From: JAYQKL01 sp049889415
GTDB lineage: Bacteria; Pseudomonadota; Alphaproteobacteria; RS24
Assembly: GCA_049889415.1 (NCBI GenBank)
Contig: JBMHDL010000003.1
Span: 186,001-250,000 of the forward strand
DNA: 64,000 nt
Direction of reading: 5' to 3'
Shown here: positions 1-9,290 of the stretch, in pieces
Layout: each line of letters opens with the position of its first letter
How positions within the stretch are numbered: position 1 is the stretch's first letter
Notes under the pieces: model-generated
Told to the model about the DNA's origin: nothing
Databases searched by the model: none
What the model saw: the letters and a program-made list of their open reading frames with translations, nothing else
Made by a program: the position numbers and the translations under genes

Positions 1-1846
1 GCACAAGCTTGACGCGGCGGTCCAACAACTCATCCTGTTCGGCACTGCTGATGAGATCGTTACGTTCACCTATGATGACGGCATGCGCAGCTTTAAGACC
101 AAAAAACCGTTTGAGGGTGTGGTCGGCAATCTCGAACGGCGCTACCGCGAAACTGACAGTTCCTGGATCCGTGAGGAGATTGAAAAATTCCAGTCCAAGA
201 CCGATTGCGAAAAATGCGGAGGCTACCGCCTGAAAGAAGAGGCCTTGTGCATCAAGCTCGCTGATCACCATATCGGTCAGGTGACGGAAATGTCGATCCG
301 TGACGCCAATGCATGGTTTCACGATCTGGACAAGCAATTAACCAAGAAACAGAAGGATATCGCCGGACGGATTTTGAAGGAAATCAAAGACCGGCTGTCT
401 TTCCTGAATGATGTCGGTCTGGATTATCTGTCCATGTCCCGGACATCAGGCACCTTGTCCGGTGGCGAAAGCCAACGTATTCGGCTGGCCTCGCAGATCG
501 GTTCCGGTCTCACCGGCGTTTTGTACGTTCTGGATGAACCCTCCATCGGCTTACATCAACGCGACAATGACCGCCTGCTGGAGACCCTGACCCGACTGCG
601 GGACCTCGGCAATACGGTGATTGTTGTCGAGCATGACGAGGATGCCATCCGGACGGCGGACTATGTTCTGGATATCGGTCCGGGTGCCGGTGTTCATGGC
701 GGCGAGGTCATTGCCAAGGGGTCGCCCGAACAAATCATGAAATCGAAAAAAAGCCTGACGGGAAAATATCTGACCGGGGAGATGAGTGTCCCCATTCCTG
801 CCAAGAGAAGGCCAAAAACAAAGCGCCGTCTGGAACTTGTCGAAGCGACCGGCAATAATCTTAAAAATGTGTCGGCGGAAATCCCGCTGGGCACTTTCAC
901 CTGCGTCACCGGCGTATCCGGCGGCGGGAAGTCAACCATGCTGCTCGACACGATTTACAAAGCAATTGCCCGCAAGCTCAACAATGCCCGCGACCTGCCG
1001 GCGCCGCACAAGGAAATCAAGGGTGTTGAGAACCTTGATAAGGTGATTGACATTGACCAGTCCCCGATTGGCCGCACACCGCGCTCCAATCCCGCCACCT
1101 ATACCGGCGCCTTTACCCCGATACGCGAATGGTTCGCAGGACTGCCGGAAGCGAAAATGCGCGGCTACAAGCCCGGACGCTTTTCCTTCAATGTCAAGGG
1201 TGGGCGCTGTGAAGCCTGTCAGGGCGACGGGGTTATCAAGATTGAAATGCACTTTCTGCCGGATGTTTATGTCGAATGCGATGCCTGCCACGGCAAACGC
1301 TATAACCGCGAAACACTGGAAATCCGGTTCAAAGACAAGAACATTTCCGATGTTCTGGAAATGACCGTTGATGAGGCGGCGGATTTCTTCAAGGCCGTTC
1401 CGTCGATCCGCGATAAAATGGTGACACTACAGCGCGTCGGGCTGGGTTACATCAAGGTCGGTCAGCAGGCCACCACTCTGTCCGGTGGTGAGGCGCAACG
1501 CGTTAAGCTGGCCAAGGAACTGTCCAAGCGGGCCACAGGGCGCACGCTGTATATTCTTGATGAGCCGACGACGGGTCTGCATTTCCATGATGTCGCCAAA
1601 CTGTTAGAGGTGTTGCATGAGTTGGTGGATACCGGCAATACGGTGACGGTGATTGAACACAATCTGGAGGTCATCAAGACGGCGGACTGGATTATTGACC
1701 TTGGTCCGAATGGCGGCGATGGTGGCGGGGAAATTGTCGCCTGCGGCACACCTGAAGATGTCGCCGCTGAAAAACGCAGCTATACCGGGCAATATCTCGC
1801 GAAAATGCTAAAACCGCGCAAACCGACACGCACTGCGGCAGAATAA
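1..1846 (+). CDS. uvrA: UvrA, excinuclease ABC subunit A (5' truncated by window edge)
   Basis: Damage-recognition ATPase of nucleotide excision repair. The reading frame is already open at base 2 (residues HKLDAAVQQL... then a YDDGM motif), so the gene starts upstream; about 614 of the usual ~950 residues are present. Visible: first ABC signature LSGGESQRIRLAS with Walker B VLDEPSIGLH, second Walker A GVSGGGKST, a C-terminal zinc finger (CEAC...CDAC), second signature LSGGEAQRVKLAKEL and Walker B ILDEPTTGLH. The GGG in the second P-loop replaces the commoner GSG; as I recall, other alphaproteobacterial UvrA proteins show the same. The trmFO gene follows after about 50 bases with no terminator visible. 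Confidence 0.97.
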   Translation, partial: HKLDAAVQQLILFGTADEIVTFTYDDGMRSFKTKKPFEGVVGNLERRYRETDSSWIREEIEKFQSKTDCEKCGGYRLKEEALCIKLADHHIGQVTEMSIRDANAWFHDLDKQLTKKQKDIAGRILKEIKDRLSFLNDVGLDYLSMSRTSGTLSGGESQRIRLASQIGSGLTGVLYVLDEPSIGLHQRDNDRLLETLTRLRDLGNTVIVVEHDEDAIRTADYVLDIGPGAGVHGGEVIAKGSPEQIMKSKKSLTGKYLTGEMSVPIPAKRRPKTKRRLELVEATGNNLKNVSAEIPLGTFTCVTGVSGGGKSTMLLDTIYKAIARKLNNARDLPAPHKEIKGVENLDKVIDIDQSPIGRTPRSNPATYTGAFTPIREWFAGLPEAKMRGYKPGRFSFNVKGGRCEACQGDGVIKIEMHFLPDVYVECDACHGKRYNRETLEIRFKDKNISDVLEMTVDEAADFFKAVPSIRDKMVTLQRVGLGYIKVGQQATTLSGGEAQRVKLAKELSKRATGRTLYILDEPTTGLHFHDVAKLLEVLHELVDTGNTVTVIEHNLEVIKTADWIIDLGPNGGDGGGEIVACGTPEDVAAEKRSYTGQYLAKMLKPRKPTRTAAE

Positions 1847-1897
1847 ATCTTTTCTCTGTCTTATGTTTTGTGTATCAGTCAGCCTATGAGTGAGAAT

Positions 1898-3322
1898 ATG
1901 AGCATGACAAAAACTGACAGTAAACTGCACATCATCGGTGGCGGCTTGGCTGGCTCAGAGGCGGCGCATCAGGCGGCCTTGATGGGTGTGCCGGTGGTGC
2001 TTCATGAAATGCGGCCGCACCGCAAAACCGATGCACATGTGACAGAGGGTCTGGCAGAGCTGGTCTGCTCCAATTCCTTCCGCTCGGATGACTCTGATAC
2101 CAACGCCGTCGGTCTGTTGCATGAGGAATTGCGCCGTGAGAACAGCTTGATCATGGCTTGCGCTGATACGCATCAGGTCCCTGCCGGCGGTGCGCTGGCG
2201 GTTGACCGTGAGGGATTCTCACAAAGTGTGACCGACGCGCTTGAAGCCAACCCATTGGTGGACATTCGGCGGGAAGAGGTGACGTCCATTCCCACCGACT
2301 GGGATCAGGTGATTGTCGCCACCGGCCCCCTCACCTCACCGGGCTTGTCGGATCATATTTCCTCGCTAACCGGTGACGATAAGCTGGCTTTTTTTGACGC
2401 CATTGCCCCGATTGTCTATCGCGACAGCATCAATATGGATGTGTGCTGGGAGCAGTCCCGTTATGACAAAACCGGACCGGGTGGAACCGGCAAGGATTAC
2501 ATCAACTGCCCGATGAGTGAGGCACAATACAATGCGTTCATTGATGCTTTGCTGGCCTCTGATACTGCTGATTTCAAGGAATGGGAAAAAGACACACCTT
2601 ATTTCAACGGGTGCCTGCCAATTGAAGTGATGGCGGCACGCGGGCGTGAAACGCTTCGACACGGGCCGATGAAACCGAAAGGCCTGACCAATGCCCATCA
2701 GCCGGACATCAAACCATATGCAGTTGTACAATTGCGTCAGGATAATGCCCTGGGCACGCTCTACAATATTGTTGGGTTCCAGACAAAACTGAAATATGGC
2801 GCTCAGGCAGACGTGCTGAAACTTATTCCCGGACTGGAAGAGGCCCGATTTGCACGTTTGGGGGGCATGCACCGCAACACATTTCTAAATTCCCCAAGTC
2901 TTCTCAGTCCTGATTTGCGACTTATAAATGCCCCCAAATTACGTTTTGCCGGACAAATTACCGGTGTTGAAGGGTATGTGGAAAGCACAGCCATAGGTCT
3001 GTTGGCCGGGCGGTTCGCGGCGGCGGACATGCTGGGAAAAGAATTTCCCTCTCCACCGGAAACGACTGCTTTTGGTGCTTTGCTGGCACACATTACCGTC
3101 AATGCTGACAGCAGCACCTTTCAGCCAATGAACATCAATTTCGGATTGATGCCGGATATGCCGCCAGTAACCCCTGACATGCTGATAAATGATGACGGCA
3201 AGCGATTAAAGGGCAAAGCCAGGCATCAAGCCAAAAAAACCGCTAGAAAAATCGGCTTTACCAGTCGCGCCAAGACCGATTTTGCCTCATGGCAAGAAAC
3301 TTTGAGCACAAACAGCAATTAA
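1898..3322 (+). CDS. trmFO: TrmFO, FAD/folate-dependent tRNA m5U54 methyltransferase
   Basis: Methylates uridine 54 in the T-loop of tRNA using methylenetetrahydrofolate and FADH2. The dinucleotide motif GGGLAGSEAA lies just after the start, and the family signatures CSNSFRSDD, TGPLTSPGLS and GRFAAADMLG follow; about 474 residues is normal for the family. Candidate ATG starts are 1886, 1898 and 1904; GAGTGAG at 1888-1894 best fits 1904 by spacing, so the N-terminus is uncertain by a few residues. A TTG further upstream (1868) is unlikely. The 3' end overlaps the convergent gene by 4 bases. Distinguished from GidA/MnmG by its shorter length and C-terminus. Confidence 0.95.
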   Translation: MSMTKTDSKLHIIGGGLAGSEAAHQAALMGVPVVLHEMRPHRKTDAHVTEGLAELVCSNSFRSDDSDTNAVGLLHEELRRENSLIMACADTHQVPAGGALAVDREGFSQSVTDALEANPLVDIRREEVTSIPTDWDQVIVATGPLTSPGLSDHISSLTGDDKLAFFDAIAPIVYRDSINMDVCWEQSRYDKTGPGGTGKDYINCPMSEAQYNAFIDALLASDTADFKEWEKDTPYFNGCLPIEVMAARGRETLRHGPMKPKGLTNAHQPDIKPYAVVQLRQDNALGTLYNIVGFQTKLKYGAQADVLKLIPGLEEARFARLGGMHRNTFLNSPSLLSPDLRLINAPKLRFAGQITGVEGYVESTAIGLLAGRFAAADMLGKEFPSPPETTAFGALLAHITVNADSSTFQPMNINFGLMPDMPPVTPDMLINDDGKRLKGKARHQAKKTARKIGFTSRAKTDFASWQETLSTNSN

Positions 3323-3993
3323 ATTTTTGCAGTGACAGCCATTTTCAGAAGGCTGACGTGATAGGACAAGAGGCTTTTACGTTTTGGAAAAGCCTGTGCC
3401 TGACGTCTGGCAAGACCGACCGGCATAAAAACAGCTATGAGGCTCACCCTTAGTCGCCGGCTGAGGGTGTTGAAACGATGACAGGCCTGCTCGAGTAGAG
3501 CCGCAGCAGTTTTGACCTGTCCGGCATCCGCTCCTGATAACCGCATCAATTCAAAACCCTTGCCGGCCGTGTCGAGCAGCACGGTATCACAGTCTACTTC
3601 GATGGCCTGGCAGGACAAATGCATCAAAGCCACCCCTGCCATTTCCGCCTCTTGTTCGGCGCTCAGGTCATCAGACAAGGCTTGATCACGACTATCGACC
3701 AATCGCTTCATCAATTGTGGGTTTTGAGGGTAAGCCTTAAGTGCCTGCGCAATAGGAACACCATCTCTGGCATTTTTTGAGGGATCTTCAATCATGTCCC
3801 GCCACCATTGCAGCCGGATATGCCCCAACATCGGCTCACTCACGTCAAAGGGAATACTAGAAATTTCCGCATAGGCTTTATAAAGGGTCAAAATGCGCGG
3901 GCGAAATTGAGCCGACACGAACAGGTGGCAGAGAAACAAATCACCATCCTGCCGCCGCAATTCCTGAGTCATTATGTCGTCATTCTCGCTCAT
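3319..3993 (-). CDS. Squalene/phytoene synthase family protein (NDUFAF6-like)
   Basis: 224-residue protein carrying the family core RLQWWRDMIED at about residues 62-72. I do not see a clear pair of aspartate-rich DxxxD motifs as in true prenyl-condensing synthases. That points to the short alphaproteobacterial/mitochondrial branch related to NDUFAF6, a complex I assembly factor, rather than to carotenoid or hopanoid synthesis. It converges on trmFO with a 4-base overlap. In related genomes a gene of this kind lies just beyond secF; here a PuuD-like gene lies between them. Catalytic activity is uncertain. Confidence 0.72.
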   Translation of the reverse strand: MSENDDIMTQELRRQDGDLFLCHLFVSAQFRPRILTLYKAYAEISSIPFDVSEPMLGHIRLQWWRDMIEDPSKNARDGVPIAQALKAYPQNPQLMKRLVDSRDQALSDDLSAEQEAEMAGVALMHLSCQAIEVDCDTVLLDTAGKGFELMRLSGADAGQVKTAAALLEQACHRFNTLSRRLRVSLIAVFMPVGLARRQAQAFPKRKSLLSYHVSLLKMAVTAKI

Positions 3994-4022
3994 GACGTTA
4001 ACCTAAGGCGTTTTAACAAAAG

Positions 4023-4049
4023 AAAAAGGCCGCCCAGTCGGGACGGCCC
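4023..4049 (-). terminator. Rho-independent terminator of the PuuD-like gene
   Basis: On the - strand a GC-rich stem of about nine pairs including two G-U pairs (arms at 4041-4049 and 4028-4036, loop of about 4 nt) is followed by a run of T (A-run 4023-4027 on the + strand). It lies 24 bases past the stop of the PuuD-like gene and separates it from the squalene-synthase-like gene. Confidence 0.75.
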
Positions 4050-4072
4050 TTTCCGGTTATAGCATCTGTCTC

Positions 4073-4651
4073 TTACAGACCGAGATTTTGCGCTGCGACC
4101 ATGCAGTACAACATCGGAATGGATAACATCGTGTTGGTCCGCGAAAACAGCATTGCTGTCCGCGCCGAGGCTGCTTTGCTGTCAGCGTCCGCTTCGACAA
4201 TGCCCAATGCGCGTTTTTGGTTCGGCCAAATCACAAACCAGACATTGAACCACATAACAAGACCAAGCCACATGCCAATACCGATGACCGTATTTTCAAG
4301 TGTCAGAGCTGAAACCAGGTAGCCATTGGCGTGTGCAAGCAGCAGACCGGAGCCCATGGTAAACATAGCGCCCCAACGGAACCACCACAGGGCGGCCGGG
4401 GCGATCACTTTGCCTATGGCAGGCTTTTGATCGTCAGGAATATTCGGCATGTTCGGAATCTGAACGAAGTTGAAATAGTACAGCAAGCCGATCCACATAA
4501 TGCCGCTCAGAACGTGAATGTATCGCAGTATAAATGCGCCCCAATTATGGTCAAACGCGCCGCCATTATTCGCATAGCTGATGATCAACAGCGCCGCCAG
4601 GACAAAACCGGCGATTACGGTGTTGCGAAGTGATGTAAGAATAGCTGCCAT
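4073..4651 (-). CDS. PuuD-like urate hydroxylase-family membrane protein
   Basis: 192-residue integral membrane protein with about four to five hydrophobic segments. Visible motifs are RYIHVLSGIMWIGLLYYFN, a charged-to-hydrophobic switch at APAALWWFRWGAMFT, and VMWFNVWFVIWPNQKRALG. They match the membrane domain of the PuuD family, whose founding member has a C-terminal cytochrome c and oxidises urate. There is no CxxCH here, so this is the short, haem-domain-less form that many Alphaproteobacteria carry, and urate oxidation is not established for it. A clear GGAGGGG ribosome binding site lies just before the ATG at 4651. It is monocistronic, with its own terminator downstream. Confidence 0.75.
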   Translation of the reverse strand: MAAILTSLRNTVIAGFVLAALLIISYANNGGAFDHNWGAFILRYIHVLSGIMWIGLLYYFNFVQIPNMPNIPDDQKPAIGKVIAPAALWWFRWGAMFTMGSGLLLAHANGYLVSALTLENTVIGIGMWLGLVMWFNVWFVIWPNQKRALGIVEADADSKAASARTAMLFSRTNTMLSIPMLYCMVAAQNLGL

Positions 4652-4726
4652 AAGGCCCCTCCACTATTAGAATTGAATCATTTTATTTTAATTAGGTTAA
4701 AGCTCAAGGAAATTGACTGCAAGTCT

Positions 4727-5659
4727 TTATGGGCTGTTTTTCTGCTCGGAATTCTCGGACCAGTCACGTTTCACACCCAGATACAGCAACACCGGGCCGG
4801 CAATGAAGATTGAGGAATAGGTGCCGACTATGACGCCCCAAATCATGGCAAAGGTAAAGCCCCGGATGACTTCACCCCCCAGAAAATAAAGTGAAAACAG
4901 CGCCAGCAAGGTTGTCAAAGACGTCATTACGGTCCGCGAGAGGGTGTTGTTGATGGACAGGTTAAACAGATCCACAAGATCCATTTTCTTGAATTTTCGT
5001 AGATTTTCGCGTACCCGGTCATAGACAACAACAGTATCATTCATCGAATAGCCAACAATCGTCAGTAAAGCGGCGATAATGGAAAGGCCAAACTCCAGCT
5101 GGAGTAAGGAAAAAACACCTATGGTCAGCACAATATCATGTATGAGGGCAACAATGGCCCCGATGGAGAACTGCCATTCAAACCGGAACCAGATATAGAT
5201 AAGCATCAAGCCAATAGCGATGGTAACGGCGCGGACGCCTTTGGTAACCAATTCATCGCTGATTTGCGGGCCAACCACCTCGACCCGTCTGAACTCAACC
5301 CCTGCACCCAGTTCGGCACGGATTTTGTCCACAGCAGACAGGTTCTCACTATTATCGGTGATGCCGGCCTTCTCTCCCACCCTGATGAGGACATCATCCG
5401 GGCTGCCGAATTCCTGTATCTGCACTTCACCAATGTCCAGTCCGCCGAGCCGTGTCCGTAAATCCGACAGGTCAGCCGGCCCGGGGGTGCCGATTTCAAT
5501 CAGCGTTCCGCCTTTGAAATCAATACCGAAGTTCAAGCCCTTAACGCCAAACAGGCCGATGGAGCCGACCATCAGCAATAAGGAAAATATAAGGGCAACA
5601 TAGCGGAATTTAACGAAATTAATGTTGGTTTCTGCTTTGACGAGCCTCAGCGATTTCAT
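4727..5659 (-). CDS. secF: SecF, protein-export membrane protein
   Basis: Works with SecD to drive proton-motive-force-dependent late steps of Sec translocation. 310 residues, with TM1 followed by the family motif GIDFKGGTLIEIGT, a small periplasmic domain, then five more membrane segments including GYSMNDTVVVYDRVRENLR and RTVMTSLTTLLAL. The ATG at 5659 is chosen because AGGAGGACA precedes it; a longer reading frame (to 5719) overlaps secD and lacks this support. It starts 11 bases after the secD stop, so the two are co-transcribed. Confidence 0.96.
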   Translation of the reverse strand: MKSLRLVKAETNINFVKFRYVALIFSLLLMVGSIGLFGVKGLNFGIDFKGGTLIEIGTPGPADLSDLRTRLGGLDIGEVQIQEFGSPDDVLIRVGEKAGITDNSENLSAVDKIRAELGAGVEFRRVEVVGPQISDELVTKGVRAVTIAIGLMLIYIWFRFEWQFSIGAIVALIHDIVLTIGVFSLLQLEFGLSIIAALLTIVGYSMNDTVVVYDRVRENLRKFKKMDLVDLFNLSINNTLSRTVMTSLTTLLALFSLYFLGGEVIRGFTFAMIWGVIVGTYSSIFIAGPVLLYLGVKRDWSENSEQKNSP

Positions 5660-5669
5660 TTTTGTCCTC

Positions 5670-7295
5670 CTACAAAGGCACGTCGGCGCTGCGCGGGTTA
5701 CGTTTGACCCATTGCGCAACCATCAACCGAGTCACTGTGAAAGCTGTGAAGACGGATGTGACAATGCCGACACCCAAGGTGACTGCAAAACCGCGCACCG
5801 GGCCTGACCCGAAATAAAACAAGATAAAAGCCGCTATCAGGGTGGTGATATTTGCATCCATGATTGTTCCAAGAGCTCTGGAATATCCAGCATCAATTGC
5901 ATTGATGGTGTTGCGGCCACGCCCAAGTTCTTCCCGGATACGTTCAAAAATCAGTACATTCGCATCAACGGCCATGCCAATGGTCAAGACGATGCCGGCA
6001 ATGCCAGGCAGGGTCAAGGTCGCCTGCAATGCCGATAAAACCCCGATAATCAAGGTCATATTCAAAATCAAGGCGATATTGGCAAAAAACCCAAACAGTC
6101 GGTAACTTATGAGAATGAAGCAAATGACCAGAATAAAGCCTATCAGTGACGCCAGACTGCCGGCCTTGACGGAATCGGCGCCGAGACCAGGGCCAACCGT
6201 GCGCTCCTCCAGGATGTTCAGAGGAGCCGGCAAAGCACCGGCCCGCAGCAGTATGGCAAGATCATTGGCTGTTTCTACGGAGAAATTACCCGTAATACGC
6301 CCGGAACCACCCAGTATCGGGGTTTGAATGACCGGAGCTGAAATGACCTGATTGTCCAGAACAATGGCAAACGGGTTGCCGACATTGTTTTTGGTCACAT
6401 TGCCGAATTTTTTGCCACCGACACTGTCAAAACGGAAATTTACTTCCGGAGCGCCGGAATCGGGATCAAATCCAATGCTGGCGTCAATCAGGCGGTCGCC
6501 GCTTACCATCACACGCTTGCGTACGACATATTGTTGCTCTGGGCCTGACTCTCCGGGCAAAAGCCGCGAACCGGCCGGCACACGCGCACCATTGGCGACA
6601 TCAAAGGCCGACACATTCTGATCAAGCAGGTGAAAATTGAGTTTAGCGGTTTGGCCCAAAAGGTTTTTTAAACGTTCCGGATCATCAAGGCCCGGCACCT
6701 GCACGAGAATGCGGTTTGACCCCTGCCGTTGAATGGTCGGTTCGGTTGTGCCCAATTCATCAATCCGACGCCGAACAATCTCAATCGATTGTTCAACGGC
6801 CTTTATATTCCGCTGTAAAAGTGCATCTTCCGTGAAGGTCACAAAAAAGGCCCCATCCTCCAACTGCAGAACATCCAATTCCGTAGCCGTTTGGCCGCTG
6901 AACATATTGACCATCACCGGCTCTGAAATATCCTGCAAGGTCTTTTTAGCCTTGGTCAGGTTGACGGCATTGCGGATTCTTACCTTTACCCCGAATTTGT
7001 CATCCTCTTTGGAAACGGCAAGATTGCTGTAGCCGATTTTCTGGTCTCGCAGGGCCAGCCTGATATCAGAAACCAGATTGTCAAATCGTTCCCTCTGGAC
7101 TGTATCCGTATCAACTTCCAGCAGAAGATGGGAGCCTCCCTGCAAATCAAGCCCTAAATTAAGGGAACTGTCAGGTACAAAAGCCGGCAATGAGGAGCGG
7201 CCATCTTCACCAACAAAATTAGGGAGGGAAAACAACAGACCCAATACCAGGGTCGCCAGTATGAGCAGGATTTTCGATTTGGAAAAATGCAGCAT
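5670..7295 (-). CDS. secD: SecD, protein-export membrane protein
   Basis: 541-residue partner of SecF in the Sec translocon. N-terminal TM, then the first periplasmic segment with GLDLQGGSHLLLEVD, the P1 head domain containing RIDELGTTEPTIQRQG and ILVQVPGL, and the C-terminal six-TM RND-like domain with AVDANVLIFERIREELG. Length and motif order are normal. Upstream yajC ends 15 bases before its start and secF follows after 10 bases, giving the usual yajC-secD-secF unit. Confidence 0.97.
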   Translation of the reverse strand: MLHFSKSKILLILATLVLGLLFSLPNFVGEDGRSSLPAFVPDSSLNLGLDLQGGSHLLLEVDTDTVQRERFDNLVSDIRLALRDQKIGYSNLAVSKEDDKFGVKVRIRNAVNLTKAKKTLQDISEPVMVNMFSGQTATELDVLQLEDGAFFVTFTEDALLQRNIKAVEQSIEIVRRRIDELGTTEPTIQRQGSNRILVQVPGLDDPERLKNLLGQTAKLNFHLLDQNVSAFDVANGARVPAGSRLLPGESGPEQQYVVRKRVMVSGDRLIDASIGFDPDSGAPEVNFRFDSVGGKKFGNVTKNNVGNPFAIVLDNQVISAPVIQTPILGGSGRITGNFSVETANDLAILLRAGALPAPLNILEERTVGPGLGADSVKAGSLASLIGFILVICFILISYRLFGFFANIALILNMTLIIGVLSALQATLTLPGIAGIVLTIGMAVDANVLIFERIREELGRGRNTINAIDAGYSRALGTIMDANITTLIAAFILFYFGSGPVRGFAVTLGVGIVTSVFTAFTVTRLMVAQWVKRNPRSADVPL

Positions 7296-7309
7296 GGAAG
7301 ATCAGCTTA

Positions 7310-7630
7310 TCAGTCAGCCGGTTCGTTTTTGGCGCGGACATTGATAATCATGGTCTTGATGACTGTGACGCGTGTCTTTTCAGCAATATCAACCTGCACT
7401 TCCGTCTCATCCACTTTGGCAACCTTACCGACCAGCCCCCCCTGGGTCACAACCGTATCGCCCCTGCGCAGAGCCTCCAGCATGGCCTTATGTTCTTTTT
7501 GCCGTTTGTTTTGCGGTCGGATGACGAGAAAATAGATGATGCCGAACACCATGATGAACGGAAACAGCATCTCGAACAGCCCACCTCCGGCAGGTGCGGC
7601 TGATTGGGCAAAGGCGGGTGAAATGAACAT
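7310..7630 (-). CDS. yajC: YajC, Sec translocon accessory subunit
   Basis: 106-residue small membrane protein of the SecDF-YajC complex. A short N-terminus (MFISPAFAQSAAPAGGG) leads into one TM helix (MLFPFIMVFGIIYFLVIRPQ), then the conserved cytosolic RPQNKRQKEH and the beta-rich stretch GDTVVTQGGLVGKVAKVDE. Start at 7630 preceded by AGAGG. It sits directly before secD on the same strand. Confidence 0.96.
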   Translation of the reverse strand: MFISPAFAQSAAPAGGGLFEMLFPFIMVFGIIYFLVIRPQNKRQKEHKAMLEALRRGDTVVTQGGLVGKVAKVDETEVQVDIAEKTRVTVIKTMIINVRAKNEPAD

Positions 7631-7710
7631 TGAAAACCTCTTAGATTGATTTGGCTCAATATAACCGCGTCAGCTGACTTTGAAAATGGTTAAACCGCAG
7701 AAATCTCTGT

Positions 7711-8646
7711 TTAAATGTAGTTTTTTGGATCCAGTGCCTGGGCGCCCTTACGGATTTCAAAATGAAGCTGGGGACGGTTGACATTGCCGGTCTGTCCGGA
7801 CTTGGCGATAACCTGCCCGCGCCTGACTTTTTGTCCGACCTTGACGTTATAGGACTGGGTATGGGCATAGGCCGTTACAAAATTATCAGCATGTTTAAGC
7901 AAGATCAAATTGCCATAGCCCTCAAGCTCGCTACCGGCATAAACGACCACCCCGTTTTCAGCCGCCTTCAGGTCTGTACCCGCAGGCAAGGCTATATTGA
8001 TGCCGTCATTATGGATGCCATTGGCTTTGGCACCAAATGACGAAATGACATTGCCCTTCGCAGGCAGGATGAATTGCCCCCTGCGTGCCGGTGCAGTCAT
8101 AATTTTTTTTGAATATATGGCGGTTTGACGCGACGCCGTACCTGTCAACTGAAGTCTTTGGTTTACCTTGATATGATACGGCGCCTTTAAACTGTTTGCC
8201 TTGGCAAGGGTGTTAACATCAAGATTGAAGTTTCGGGAAATCGAATAAAGCGTGTCGCCTTTTTTGACCATGTAAATATTCTTTGACGGCACGCGAAGCT
8301 GTTGGCCTTTGACCAATTTATAGGGTGCCACGGCTCCATTAAACTCAATCAGGTCTCTGACAGATAGATTATTCTGTCTTGCCAGGCTGTAATAAGTGTC
8401 GCCCGGCTTGACGACCACATAGCCACCGCCCGCAGTTTCAATCCCGGTTGGGGCTGCTTCACCCGCGGTTTCTGTTTTGCGCCCGGTCTGCGAGGAATTG
8501 AAGATGTTTGCATAGGTATCATAGTCTTTTTCGGCATCATACCAGCGTCCGCTTTGTACTGGGCCACATGCTGCCACAAATGCAGTAAAAACGGCTGCAG
8601 TTGCAACGCGGCAAACATTCCGGACCAAATTATGCTGACGGGTCAT
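7711..8646 (-). CDS. LysM/M23 lipoprotein, NlpD-like murein hydrolase or activator
   Basis: 311-residue predicted lipoprotein: signal peptide ending in a lipobox with Cys (AFVAAC), two LysM repeats (VVVKPGDTYYSLARQN and YMVKKGDTLYSISRNF), and a C-terminal LytM/M23 domain. The first metal-ligand motif reads HNDGIN rather than HxxxD; YAH and LHFEIR are kept, so catalysis is doubtful and a role as amidase activator, as for NlpD, is possible. ATG at 8646 is preferred over the GTG at 8658 because GGAGGA lies directly upstream. It follows pcm by 20 bases, as pcm-nlpD does in many proteobacteria. Confidence 0.88.
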   Translation of the reverse strand: MTRQHNLVRNVCRVATAAVFTAFVAACGPVQSGRWYDAEKDYDTYANIFNSSQTGRKTETAGEAAPTGIETAGGGYVVVKPGDTYYSLARQNNLSVRDLIEFNGAVAPYKLVKGQQLRVPSKNIYMVKKGDTLYSISRNFNLDVNTLAKANSLKAPYHIKVNQRLQLTGTASRQTAIYSKKIMTAPARRGQFILPAKGNVISSFGAKANGIHNDGINIALPAGTDLKAAENGVVVYAGSELEGYGNLILLKHADNFVTAYAHTQSYNVKVGQKVRRGQVIAKSGQTGNVNRPQLHFEIRKGAQALDPKNYI

Positions 8647-8666
8647 CCATTCCTCCACATGGAAAA

Positions 8667-9290
8667 TTAAGATGATTCATGTTGAATCAAGACTGGAAAA
8701 TCAACCTCCACCAAAGGCTCAATGTACGGGGCAGAGTCTGTCGGGAAAACTTTTGACATCATTTGCCGCCCGTTTTGCAGCAATGGCATCAACAAAAATC
8801 CGCTTGGCTTGAGATGTTGAAGCCATAGTGCAGGCACATTCCGTGCGGCTGCATTCACGACAACCCTGTCAAACGGAGCTTGTTCTGGCCAGCCGTTCAG
8901 ACCGTCCCCCGACATGGCGACAATATTGGACAACCCCAGATTTTTGAAGCGTGCCTGCGCCGATAAATGAAAAGCCCGCATGATGTCAAGCGTGTAAAGT
9001 CTGCGGACTAAGCAGGATAACAGCGCCGCCTGATACCCGCTACCTGTTCCAATTTCCAGAACCTTGTCATGACGGTCAACATCCAGATGATCCATGATAC
9101 AGGCAATAGTCGTCGGGGCTGTTGCAGTCTGTGCTTGACCCAAGTCATAGGCCTGATCAGCCGGGAGATCATCTTCGGACTCCGGCATAAAGACGCGGCG
9201 GTCAATCGTTGAAAAGGCTTGAAGAATTTCTGCTTTATTGACTCCGGCACGGCGAACCGCCAATCCTATTCTGGCAATGTCCTCATCCAT
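8667..9290 (-). CDS. pcm: Protein-L-isoaspartate O-methyltransferase
   Basis: SAM-dependent repair enzyme that methylates L-isoaspartyl residues in aged proteins. 207 residues with SAM motif I VLEIGTGSGYQAALL at about residues 76-90, motif II/III around RVVVNAAARNVPALW, and the C-terminal FLLMPLLQNGRQMM. Its ATG overlaps the serS stop (TGATG), so it is translationally coupled. It precedes the LysM/M23 gene, the conserved surE/pcm/nlpD type of linkage, although surE itself is not adjacent here. Confidence 0.92.
   Translation of the reverse strand: MDEDIARIGLAVRRAGVNKAEILQAFSTIDRRVFMPESEDDLPADQAYDLGQAQTATAPTTIACIMDHLDVDRHDKVLEIGTGSGYQAALLSCLVRRLYTLDIMRAFHLSAQARFKNLGLSNIVAMSGDGLNGWPEQAPFDRVVVNAAARNVPALWLQHLKPSGFLLMPLLQNGRQMMSKVFPTDSAPYIEPLVEVDFPVLIQHESS

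Noticed and set aside
1868..1903. TTG at 1868 as the trmFO start.
   Set aside because: Three ATGs follow closely and the conserved FAD motif starts soon after them; the TTG extension has no conserved residues or strong ribosome binding site.
4073..4651. Naming the PuuD-like gene a functional urate oxidase.
   Set aside because: No cytochrome c CxxCH is present and no urate-pathway neighbours are visible.
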